Below, piece by piece: positions 46,611 to 56,119 of a stretch of 64,000 bases of DNA (its first letter is position 1; each line of letters begins with the position of its first letter). This DNA is from Halichoerus grypus. Taxonomy: Eukaryota; Chordata; Mammalia; Carnivora; Phocidae. The notes beneath the pieces are model-generated. The model did not search any database. It saw only the letters and a program-made list of their open reading frames with translations, and had not been told where the DNA came from. The DNA is taken from assembly GCF_964656455.1 (NCBI RefSeq), contig NC_135714.1, positions 57,995,850 to 58,059,849 on the forward strand. The letters run 5' to 3'. Both the position numbers and the translations under genes were made by a program.

Positions 46611-46791
46611 TCTGTTGATGGGTGTTTGAGGGAATGTATAGAGTCCAAATTATTGACCAGAACCCAAGCAAGATGCACCTGTTTTCTTGGGACCTTAGGG
46701 TTGCTGGCCTCTTGTTTTCCCAGCCTGTCTTCTGGGGGAGGGGCCTGCCGCGCTGTTACTTAGGCAACCCTGTTTTGGTGGAGTAGCTCTA

Positions 46792-46809
46792 CCCCCCCCC
46801 CCCCCCCCC
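46792..46809 (+). repeat. C18 homopolymer in L1 5' UTR
   Basis: An uninterrupted run of 18 C on the plus strand (G on the L1 sense strand). Such runs are unstable and prone to sequencing error, so the length may be inexact. Confidence 0.95.
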
Positions 46810-47476
46810 GTGGCAGGGGATGGGCTCAGCGGGAATCAGTCTTTGGGGCTTTTGTTCTCTGGCGCCTTTCCCTGGCGGCTTTCCCCGTCTTTTCCGCCAG
46901 TCAGAGCAGAAGACACTGTTTCCAACCCTCTGCCTCAGAGCAGAGAGACCGCAGTCTGTTCTTCAGTGAACTCTCCAGGCCACACTGTCTCCGTTTCTGT
47001 CCGTGCTGCTATAAACTGCAGCGTCCTGGGTCATGCGCCCCTCCGTAGCGCCCCCAGTCCTGCCTCCAGGTCGGGGCTCCTCTCTGCCCTTTGTGCTTCT
47101 AAAACCTCCAGCCGCCCCCAGATTGCAGGCGCGACCCCGCCGCTCAGGGTTTCCGCCCCCGGGGCTGCCCTAAAGTCCTTTCCCCGCGCTACCGTCTGCG
47201 AGTCTGCGCCCCCTCTGCAGCGCGCGAGGCTGTCGCTCACCGGTGGTGTAGGATCCCCACGGCCAGGCACCCTCCCTCTGCCAATTATCCTCCGATATCT
47301 GCCGGCGGAATCACGGCTCCCCACTTCGTACCTCAAAACCAACCGCCTGCGATATTCTGTTTGTAGAGATCCAGATCTTCTTACATCTCAGGCTGGTTTC
47401 GTGGGTGCTCAGAGTGGTCTGGTAGATATCCAGCTCAATTCCGGGGACCAGTTGAAATAGGGTCCCCTACTCCTCT

Positions 47477-47484
47477 GCCATCTT
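47477..47484 (-). promoter_or_regulatory. YY1-type site at L1 +13 to +20
   Basis: The plus strand reads GCCATCTT, i.e. AAGATGGC on the L1 sense strand, 13-20 nt from the 5' end (47496). This is the core YY1 motif. In human L1 a YY1 site at almost the same offset sets the transcription start. Binding here is an inference from motif and position. Confidence 0.8.
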
Positions 47485-47510
47485 TCCTCTCCTCCTGGGC
47501 AATCATTTTA

Positions 47511-48041
47511 AAGTCAGGAATAAATAATTATTAGTGTAGAATATTGCTGGAAAAATATGATTTGCTAAGAGAAGTCTTATCACCCCATTGATGATTTTAA
47601 GCACGTGAAAAATTGAGACCTATTCCTTAAAATGGTAGTGGGATCACACATGGGTTGCTTTAGTTCACTTTTATCTGGTGGCTTGAGAATGGTAAATGCT
47701 ATTGGTTATTTCCCATTTATATTCTCTCCTGCGTGGCCAGATATTTTAAAATCCCATTGAATGCAATTTAGAAGTAAAAAAAAGGTCAGAGAGAGGAAAT
47801 TCTCTCCATGCAAGTGAGAATAGGAAAAGTTAATTTTTAGTATATTTTTAGTATATGAGTAAAGTATATTTTACTCATATTAAAAAAAAACAAGGAAAGT
47901 TAGTAATTCTTGTAGGTTGTCTAAAAGTAAATACCAAAGGTCTGTTTAAAAAAGGAGATATGGCATTTTGTTCAGAGTGATGGGAAAATATTGGCAATAA
48001 GAGTGGGAAAAGTAGAAGAAAGAGATGCCTGTCCCGGGTGG
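47511..48041. other. no recognised feature
   Basis: AT-rich sequence right of the full-length L1; nothing recognised. Confidence 0.5.
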
Positions 48042-48137
48042 TTTTCTTTTTTCTTTTTTCTTTTATTTTCTTTCCTTTTCTTTCCTTTTCTTCCTTCCTT
48101 CCTTCCTTCCTTCCTTCCTTCCTTCCTTCCTTCCTTC

Positions 48138-48203
<66 letters not shown>

Positions 48204-48239
48204 CTCTCTTTCTTTCTCTCTTTCTTTCTTTCTTTCTTT
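48042..48239 (+). repeat. pyrimidine tract (CCTT)n/(CTTT)n
   Basis: Starts as mixed T-rich, contains one A near 48065, then pure (CCTT) and (CTTT) units to 48239. The open frames at 47991-48307 in all three plus frames are produced by the stop-free repeat. Complementary in composition to the purine tract at 7647-7992. Confidence 0.97.
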
Positions 48240-49331
48240 GTGTTCAGAGCAGGGTGGTGGAGGGTGGAGTGAGTGAGCTCTACCTGGAGGTAGTATGTGA
48301 CCTCTAACCCCGTGGTTAGTATTTCATGACCAGAGTCAACAGGCTATCTGTAGGAGTAGTAAAATTTTGTGGTAGAACACATAGTAGACAAACGTGTGGG
48401 TGAGTTCTCTGCAATAAGACACATTGTGAATGTTCTCTATTTTCCATGTGACATTGGACTTAGTGACTAAACTGTTGCCAAAGGGACTATTACTCTCTAG
48501 TGGTTTGGGCTACTCTGCTTGAGACCTGCCCAGAACAACATGTTCTTATCACAAGGCAGTTCTAGAAGGTCAGTATTGATGATCAAAATGATGGTGACTG
48601 TTCAGAACTTCATTGCTTTTTGATTTGGTACTAACTTAAAGGAATAATTAATTAGGATTTAGCTTCCCAAATGTTATTGCTGTAGACTTCTTTTTAGTCT
48701 TTTCTCTAGTATTCCTGAATTTACTTGTCCTATTCCACAAGATTCTACAGTGTGCTGTCCACACAGGGCAAAAAATGCTAAATTCAACCTTATGTACTTA
48801 GGATAAAGCTCTGTGAGGGCCATATTTGGCTACACTCAGATACAGTAACAGATGAATTCACCAAATAGGGTTGCCCTACCCCAACTTCAAACCCATGAGA
48901 TAGACATATAAGCTTACTGCACATACTTCATTTATTCATGTAAAATGTAATTATAAATTAACAAAACAATGTTGTAGATCACATAAAAAGAACTCTGTCA
49001 TTATGCTGTTGTGTTAACTTCTGCTCTGCAAGGGCATCCTCATGTTGGCCCAGGTGAACACCCTCTCTTCTAAGAGTTCAAATGGGAAGCAGTAGAAACT
49101 GTTTTGGGCTTTCTCCTCAACTTAGCTGTGTTTCTATTTTCATCTTATTACCCTTATTGGGGAAAATAGGTCTCCAAGTGACATTAGTTATGTATTCATC
49201 CTAATTCATTCCTTTTGAGTTTCCCTTTTGCTCCTTCTCTTCTTCCCCTGGAAAGCGGCTCCACATTTTATTGCTAGATAGAATGGAATGTCCCTTATTC
49301 ACACTCAGAGTTCTATTTAAAGCCTGTAAAG
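48240..49331. other. repeat-poor sequence
   Basis: No exon or repeat recognised in about 1.1 kb. Confidence 0.45.
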
Positions 49332-49388
49332 GAAGAAGAAGAAGAAGAAGAAGAAGAAGAAGAAGAAGAAGAAGAAGAAGAAGAAGAA
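49332..49388 (+). repeat. (GAA)19 trinucleotide repeat
   Basis: Nineteen uninterrupted GAA units preceded by AAAG and followed by AAGACAATG. It is not next to a SINE tail. The minus-strand frame over it (49201-49482) shows a leucine run and is an artefact. Confidence 0.96.
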
Positions 49389-50105
49389 AAGACAATGTAG
49401 GTTGAGACCATTCAAGTTTTGCTTTTGATATTTGGATGAACAAAACTAAAGTAAATCTTTTCTCTGAACAAAAATCTCTCAAGATTATTGTGTCACTTGA
49501 AAATCTAATAATGATAGATGAATATTAACACTTCTTTCTCTTTGCACTCTTGCTATCACAGTTTTAATCCTCCCCAAGGCATTGAATAGTGATATCATAT
49601 ACAAGGAAGCCAAAAACAAAAATATTAAAAAAAATCATCCTGTTAAATATGTATATATATTAATGATTGTGTCTATTTATCTTGTCTCTGCTTTCTTGCC
49701 TTCAGTAAATTGGCTTTATTCCTTAACATTTGCTTCAGAAATAATTGTATGCTCTCACTTCAAGGTTCTCCTCTCCCTGTCTCTGTGAGATACTTGTGGA
49801 TTACTGTTGAGATCCAGATCTTTATGGATATTACTTCTTTTACCGTCATCTAGCTCATGCTGTTTCTAAGTACACTGTTTCCTCTTATCTACCCCCCCTT
49901 TTTTAATCTGTCACATTGGATCCTCAACCTATCCCAAGCATATTTCTTATATCTTCTATATACTTTCTTCCCCTAATTGAAAGCTGGCTCTCCAGTTCAT
50001 GGACGAGCATTCATTGAACACCAATTATGTACAATCTTCTCTTTTTGGCATGTTGTATGTCACCAATCCATTGGCTTTCACTGCCTTAAAAGAGGCATTT
50101 TTATC
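49389..50105. other. no recognised feature
   Basis: AT-rich sequence; a short CATTCATTGAACACCAATTATGTAC near 50005 may be an L2 3' remnant but is too short to call. Confidence 0.4.
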
Positions 50106-50109
50106 CCAG

Positions 50110-50500
50110 TTGGTTGAGTGATTCAGATTCTGAAAGGCTTTCATTTCTGGGCTAAAGAGAAGCAGCTTTTCTTTGTGCACCAAACACAGGGTTCAGCGCA
50201 TTATTAGTTTGGATTTTATTTTACAGGCAATGGAGAGTCAATACAAATTTTTGAGCCGAGGGAGAGTAATGATAACACGTGACATTCTGGGAAGATATTT
50301 GTGGGGGCAATGTGCAGAATTCCTTGTGGTTTGAAGTATGTACATCCATTAATACATTACAACAGCAAAACAGAAATGAGAGCAAACAAGAGACTGAAAG
50401 CAGAAAGAGCTAAATGATTTCTGACTGAATCAGTAGAAGACAAAGAAGCCCTTGGTTGGAAAATAAAAAGGAGAGCTGTTACCATATAAGAAAGAGAACA
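50110..50500 (-). repeat. L2 LINE fragment (antisense)
   Basis: GGATTTTATTTTACAGGCAATGGAGAGTCAATACAAATTTTTGAGCCGAGGGAGAGTAATGATAACACG is the diverged complement of a well-known L2 block (GGCAATGGGGAGCCAT...TTTTGAGCAGGGGAGTGACATG). Confidence 0.6.
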
Positions 50501-51481
50501 GTTGGTTCAAGAAGATGAGGAACTAGAATAAATGGTGTTTCATGGGGGTCAACATAATAGAGGCAAATCAAATGCCACTGACTGAGTCCTTTCATTGGTA
50601 TGAAACACGTAGCAAAAACTTTCCTACTGGAGGTGAACCCTTGGCATGAGATGCAATTTCCCAGCAGTGGTGGAGACAGGAACCACTTGGAGGGAATTAA
50701 AGGGGAAATGAGTAGTTGTCATATAGCCATCATTAGCAGATAATTGTGTGTGCAGGATCCATGGCTATGACACACTTTTCTTTTGGTCGGATCTTACTTC
50801 AAGTTGAGCTGAAAATTCCTGTTAAGAACTGAGCCCTATGTGTTGATTCATGTGCCTTGAAGGACTTCCCATTTTGATAATCTGTCACCTTTAGGGAAGC
50901 CTGCCTCTGCTGCTGTCCAGGCATCCTGTACTCCCAGGATTCCTTTTCCAGAGCAGGAGTGAGGTTTGCAAAGCTCCAGGTGCCCTGAGACTCCCCTTGT
51001 TGGTTGTGGCTACATATATATATATATTTTTTTTAATTGGGGCAATTAAAAAATTATAAATGTTTCTAGATTTTTAAACAATCAATTTCTTCTTACTTGT
51101 CACGATAAAGGAGAATCTTCCTGAGGTTGTCTTTGCTCTGATGGAATATGAGTCAGTTTAACACAAGAGTTGGAAAATCAACTGTCTACCAAGACCAGGC
51201 AGATGTGGCCCAAATGTCTGAATTAGGCTAGATGTAAGATTATTGGGATTGGCCATCCAGTAGTAAACTGGATAAGGGAAGCCTCACCCAATGGTGTACA
51301 AATTAAAATGCTCTTAAAATACTCTTTACTATAAACAACATGAAAATATATGCATTTGAACAACATGTTTTAATACTGCTTGCGTTGGATTGAAGTGTAG
51401 AGGGAAGGACTTCCCACTGAATTTCTGCTACTGTGACATTACGGGCTAGTCGTACAATATGCCCTATATGGATAGACAGGT
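50501..51481. other. no recognised feature
   Basis: Unique-looking sequence with a short (TA)n at about 51014-51027. No gene seen. Confidence 0.45.
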
Positions 51482-51496
51482 TGGACCTCAGCTTTT

Positions 51497-51717
51497 TTTT
51501 TTTTAAAGATCTATTTATTTATTTATTTATTTAAGAAAGAGAGAGAGAGAGAGAGAGTGAGCAGGGGGGAGGGGCAGAGGGAAAGGAAGACAAATCCTCA
51601 AGCAAACTCCCCACTGAGCATGGAGGCCAACCCAGGCTGATCCCAGGATCCCAAGATCGTGACCTGAGCCTAAATGAAGAGTCCGATGCTTAACTGACTG
51701 AGCCACCCAGGCTCCCT
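51497..51717 (-). mobile_element. Can-SINE, diverged
   Basis: Antisense copy with an expanded tail complement (TTTATTTATTTATTTATTT), a (GA)n run and an extra GGAAAGGAAGACAAATCCTCAAG block. Head complement GCCACCCAGGCTCCC is mutated. Duplication TGGACCTCAGCTTTT (51482-51496) against TGACTTCAGCTTTT (51719-51732). Confidence 0.92.
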
Positions 51718-51732
51718 GTGACTTCAGCTTTT

Positions 51733-53589
51733 ATATCACATCTTAGCTTGTGATTGAGTTAAAAGTTTAGGAAATGAAAAAGCAATAAAAATCATTCATT
51801 GAATTGTCGCTATGATTAGCCACAGTGTTATGCTAGGGCTTGGGATAGGTTAATTTTTACATTGTTAATACTTGAATTCATTCTAACCTCCATCTTCGTC
51901 TAGCCTAGTCTGAAGCAGTAGAAAAACCTACACAAAAAGTAAAAGCAAATGTATTTAAAACCTCAATGGAAGACAAAAATATAAATGAATACCGTTAAAG
52001 TTTAACATGGCTGTTTATTTTCTCTTTAGTATTTTTATTCCAAGCTGTTGTAATTATAAGCCAATAATGCTATTAATATTCTGAACATTATTGTCAATGT
52101 TTATGGGAAATTAATTTCTTTTATTTAATTAAATAATTCAAATTTTATTTGTTACAGAATTAAATGTGGCTTTAGTTTTTCAAGGGGTTATATTTTTTCC
52201 TATAAAAATTTGCCTATGATTTTTCATGAAATCCAATAGAAAAATGGAATTACACTACCAGAAGTTTACTTAGGAAACACCTCTGTATTTGAATAAAAGA
52301 TATTGCAAAGCAAAAATAATGAAGTTTTATGATATTTATGATATTGTAGTAAGATATTTTAACATTAATTTTAAATAGGTATAACTCCAGATCATACAAG
52401 ATCATTCTCTTGAAGAATAGCAGGAAGGTAGAGATGTCTTTTCAAATAAAGTGTAGGTGAGAGAAAAGACAGGAAATGTATTTTTTTTTCTTCAGTTTGG
52501 GACTATTAGGTTTGGTTTGTACTATTTCATTCAATTCCTTACCAGTGAAATTTTCCATTTGTAGGGGACAATCTCATTAAACAGCATGTGTGTATGTCCA
52601 AGGGTTTGTTTAACTTAAGGAGATACAGTATCTACAAGTTTTCCAAACAAAAATGGCCAGTTCAAAGTTCTATGACCAGTGGCATGTAAGCTGAAGCAAT
52701 CAGTGCAAGACTGGTGATGTTCTGTTAAAATTTCAAAGGTTACTATGCGTGGGCTTTAGAATTTGTTCAGAGAAGCAGTGATAACCTTGACTCTCTTTCA
52801 GTGAAAGTACAAATTTATTCATCTGAGACCCATCATCCACAATTTAATCATTAATGTTTACCTCAAGAGTCAGGTAATCATATTCTGCTATGGCTTATGT
52901 GGTTCTTAGAGCTGGGTGACTATATTTTGTGTTTGCTTTGTCTCGTGCCCTGCCATTTTAAGTTGTTCTTTTTCAAGTTTAATTTTAATGCCATTTATTC
53001 AACTCAATGTCAGGTGGCCTAAAATAGTTAATAGGGGTCTTCAACAGTCTCTGTGCAGACAATAGGATTAGGCTTGCAACGTAATTGCTGAACTCAAGTT
53101 TAGGCTTTCTGGTGTTTAGTTTCTTAGTCGCTGAAAGATAAATAAAACTTGATTTTATTCTATAAACTGGTTATCTCACTTTTAAATGAAGAGATCTTTT
53201 GCTCATTGGTTAACAAAGACTGATCTTTCAATGAAAACATACCAACAATAATTGGTTTGGGTTGAATTTGCCATCAAAACTCATTTAATAGATGCTTAGT
53301 ATGCAAGCACATTTAGTTACTCATTGAGTACCTCCTAAAGCTCATTCAAGTTTCCCTTTTCCCAGTTTTAATGTGATAGGTTCTGAGTTTTCTTTAAATT
53401 TCCCAAAAGAACAAACTTGCCTTTCTATTCTACAATGCATAACCAAACCACAATTATCTTCTGATTTCATCCGTTCACATGACACAAAAATATATCTTTT
53501 TTTTTCAAATGTTGCTCTTAAGATATTTTATTTGACATATATATTTAAAATATATATTTCTTGGATATTTGGGTAGTAGTTGGTAAATC
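51733..53589. other. longest repeat-free stretch, AT-rich
   Basis: About 1.86 kb with no recognised repeat, exon or RNA gene. Dense TAAT/ATTA words occur around 52000-52160 (ATTATAAGCCAATAATGC, TTTAATTAAATAATTC). Confidence 0.4.
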
Positions 53590-54077
53590 TTCCTATTGAA
53601 GGGATTCAGAACAAGAATCTCCAAAATATATGACTCTGGCATGTGAACTATTTTGAGCTGAAGGCAATTGAGAGACCCTGTGGGCACAAGAGAAACTTTT
53701 GCCTATCTGTTAACTACATAGAAGAATCTAAACTGGGGATCTTTCTGAGAATAAGAGTTATTACTAGAGAAGTTTTATCTGAAAGGCCCATCTCAGGATT
53801 TGGTAGGGCAAACATCTAACTACCAAACATCTCTACTTATTACCCTGTGAATTGCCCTCTTCCCCTTTGAAGGCCCAGGCCCCTGCTCTATTCCTTAGTT
53901 CAGGATGCATATATACCTCATTATACCTCTCTATCTTTGAACCTTTCATGTATGTGGGGTTCCATACATAAGAAATTAAATTTTATTTTCTCTTGTTAGT
54001 CTGTTTCATGTCAGTTTAATTCTGAGATGAGCCAGAAGAATCTTTAAAAAGTAGAGAAAAACTTTTCCTCCCCAACA
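53590..54077 (+). mobile_element. probable endogenous-retrovirus LTR
   Basis: The right part reads CTATTCCTTAGTTCAGGATGCATATATACC, AAGAAATTAAATTTTATTTTCTC, TTAGTCTGTTTCATGTCAGTTTAATTCTGAG and CCAGAAGAATC...CTTTTCCTCCCCAACA. This matches the poly-A-signal and tail region of a mammalian ERV LTR, ending in CA. The left boundary is uncertain and no family name is asserted. Confidence 0.5.
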
Positions 54078-54724
54078 CTATTCTTTCATAGATTATCTAT
54101 TTTAGGTATTTTAAATGAAAACTAGGGTAATGGAAAACTACTAGACCCCAACAAGAAGAACCTAGTGTTTTGTCTTGTCTCTACACCTATTTGCGTTTTA
54201 ATTTTAAACAAGTTTGTTCTTCTCTCTGGACTATTCTCATTGTCTCCCAGTGTTGTTGGAAGAATTATATTTAAAATTATACAAGAAATTATGTTGCATT
54301 GATATATAGCATTATTATAGTCATTATAAGGTCCTGGAATAGAAGACTAGTACCTAGTTAATTAAATTATGTGGATCATATTTTGAACTAAAAATAAATA
54401 CTCATGGTCTAACAATTTCATTTTTATTTGTGACTATAAATAGCAAGCTTTAAAATGTATTAAATTAAATCATATTCAGTTATTCTTTTAAGTGAAAACA
54501 ATATTGAACAGAATAAAATTAAATAAAAATTAATTTGTCTCAGAAAATTCAAGTAATGATTTGCTATACACAGGGACCAAATAATTTGGTTCCAAAAGCA
54601 GTAAATTGATCAATAAAATACTGGAGGTAATACAGATTGCCATTAAATGTAGTTATTTTGTCATAAGAAGAGGGAGCAGAAGAAATTGGTTACTTCTCTA
54701 AAAATAATTTTACATGTTTTATAT
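54078..54724. other. no recognised feature
   Basis: AT-rich sequence; nothing recognised. Confidence 0.5.
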
Positions 54725-54864
54725 TATTAATTCAACAAACACTTGTTGGACATCTACTCACTCATTTAACAAATATTTATTAAATGTCCAGTATCATACA
54801 CACTGGGGATAGAGTGAGAATCAAGACGGATAAAGTTTCAATTCTCAGGGAGCCTACAGTCAAG
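54725..54864 (-). repeat. L2 3' end (antisense)
   Basis: TTAATTCAACAAACACTTGTTGGACATCTACTC, ACATTTATTAAATG-like wording and CTCAGGGAGCCTACAGT are the complement of the L2 3' region. A Can-SINE interrupts it at 54878. Confidence 0.6.
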
Positions 54865-54877
54865 AGTGAGAGTTGCT

Positions 54878-55079
54878 GGGGCGCCTGGGTGGCTCAGTTG
54901 GTTAAGCGGCTGCCTTCAGCTCAAGTCATGATCCCGGGGTCCTGGGATAGAGCCCTGCATCTGGCTCCCTGCTCAGCAGAGAGCCTGCTTCTCCCTCTCC
55001 CTCTGCCTGCCTGCCGCTCTGCCGACTTGTGCTCTCTATCTCTCTGTCAAATAAGTAAATAAAATCTTAAAAAAAAAAA
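54878..55079 (+). mobile_element. Can-SINE
   Basis: Full-length sense copy: GGGCGCCTGGGTGGCTCAG, GTCATGATCCCGGGGTCCTGGGATAGAG, and a middle with CTGCCTGCCTGCCGCTCTGCC. Tail AAATAAGTAAATAAAATC plus A12. Duplication AGTGAGAGTTG at 54865-54875 and 55080-55090. Confidence 0.95.
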
Positions 55080-55090
55080 AGTGAGAGTTG

Positions 55091-55509
55091 TTTTATAATT
55101 AAGAGTGAGGACAAATCCACTGAAGACCTTTAAAAGGCAGGGTGAAAAGTCAGATGAAATTCAGACTGTAATAAGAAGAATGGCCAAGAGCTGAATTCCT
55201 CATGGAACTTTCATTTTTAAAATATAATAGCAAATATCATTATAATGTTGAATGGAATTTCAGGGTTATGATATTTTTACAAGGATAGGTTACTTTTAAC
55301 AACAGTTAGATCAAATTTGTAACATCAGGAGTTTTGAGATATTTCCTTCCAGAGTTCTGACAACCCACACATAATCAACCTTGCCCTTTGACCTTGGTTA
55401 ATATGTAGGGAATCTGGAAGAATTCTATGCATCTTAAATAACCAATTAACTACGTGGATAAAGTCTGTGGGCTCTGCAAATCTTAGGCATATAGCAGAGT
55501 GGAGTAATT
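55091..55509. other. no recognised feature
   Basis: AT-rich sequence; nothing recognised. Confidence 0.5.
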
Positions 55510-55735
55510 AAGAGAACTGATTCCTGAAGGCAAACTGACTGGGTTTTCATCCTGGCCCCTCTACGTACTAGTGTACACCCCTGAACAAGCTAAACTACTA
55601 AACCTGATGCTTTAAGTTTTTCATCTGTTAAATGAACGTAATAATAGTACCCATCTCAGTTGTCAGGATTAAATTCATGCATATGTGGAAAGTGTTTAGG
55701 ACAGAGTCTGATCTGTCATAAGTGCTTTTTAATTG
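55510..55735 (+). repeat. MIR SINE (sense)
   Basis: ACTGACTGGGTTTTCATCCTGGCCCC, CTGAACAAGCTAAACTACTAAACC, AGTTTTTCATCTGTTAAATGAACGTAATAATAGTACCC, CAGGATTAAATTCATGCAT and AAAGTGTTTAGGACAGAG follow MIR order. Confidence 0.85.
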
Positions 55736-55904
55736 TTTCTTCTTAGGAATAAAATCTCATTTCCCCTGCCTGATGCTACCCAGCTTTGACTCTTAGGGAC
55801 TTACTACTTTTTAGACATGGAGAGAAAATTCTTCACTTTTTAGTAGTTTCAGGGGAATCAAAATTGTGGAAAGAACCTTCTGAATCATCCAGCTCCACCT
55901 CTTT

Positions 55905-56103
55905 TTTTTTTTTTTTTAAAGATTTTATTTATTTACTTGGCAGACAGAGACACAGTGAGAGAGGGAACACGGGCAGGGGGAGTGGGAGGGGGAAGCAGGC
56001 TTCCCGTGGAGCAGGGAGCCTGATGTGGGGCTCAATCCCAGGACCCTGGGATCATGACCTGAGCCGAAAGCAGACACTTAATGACTGAGCCACCCAGGCG
56101 CCC
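55905..56103 (-). mobile_element. Can-SINE
   Basis: Antisense full-length copy with a poly-T of about 16. Duplication CCAGCTCCACCTCTTT (55889-55904) against CCAGCTCTATCTCTTT (56104-56119). Confidence 0.94.
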
Positions 56104-56119
56104 CCAGCTCTATCTCTTT

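Larger units (their letters stand above)
41538..47496 (-). mobile_element. full-length L1 LINE (5,959 bp), inactive
   Basis: A perfect 14-bp duplication GGGCAATCATTTTA at 41524-41537 and 47497-47510 bounds the element. On its own strand the order is: 5' UTR (47496-46611), ORF1 (46610-45721), 78-bp spacer, ORF2 (45642-41833), and 3' UTR with a decayed A-rich tail (41832-41538). Both ORFs are disabled. The intact 5' end and exact duplication point to a comparatively recent, full-length insertion. Its 3' UTR (TTATTATGTTATGTTAGTCACC in complement) differs from that of the L1 copies at 16285, 19873 and 29185, so it belongs to another subfamily. Confidence 0.97.
46611..47496 (-). promoter_or_regulatory. 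L1 5' UTR/internal promoter, CpG-rich
   Basis: 886 bp between the 5' end and the ORF1 ATG. GC- and CpG-rich (especially 46800-47340), in sharp contrast with the AT-rich surroundings. It includes an 18-C run (46792-46809). In mammals the L1 5' UTR is an internal RNA polymerase II promoter that starts at its own first base; this is family knowledge, and activity here is not shown. Confidence 0.85.

Noticed and set aside
46810..47460. 216-codon open frame antisense to the L1 5' UTR, reminiscent of primate ORF0
   Set aside because: It begins with GTG right after the poly-C run and contains no in-frame ATG. GC-rich DNA gives long open frames by chance, and no conserved motif is visible.
47991..48307. 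Three overlapping frames rich in leucine, serine and phenylalanine
   Set aside because: Created by the CTTT/CCTT microsatellite in all three phases.
7647..49388. CRISPR-like arrays
   Set aside because: All periodic tracts are microsatellites without repeat-spacer organisation, and the genome is mammalian.
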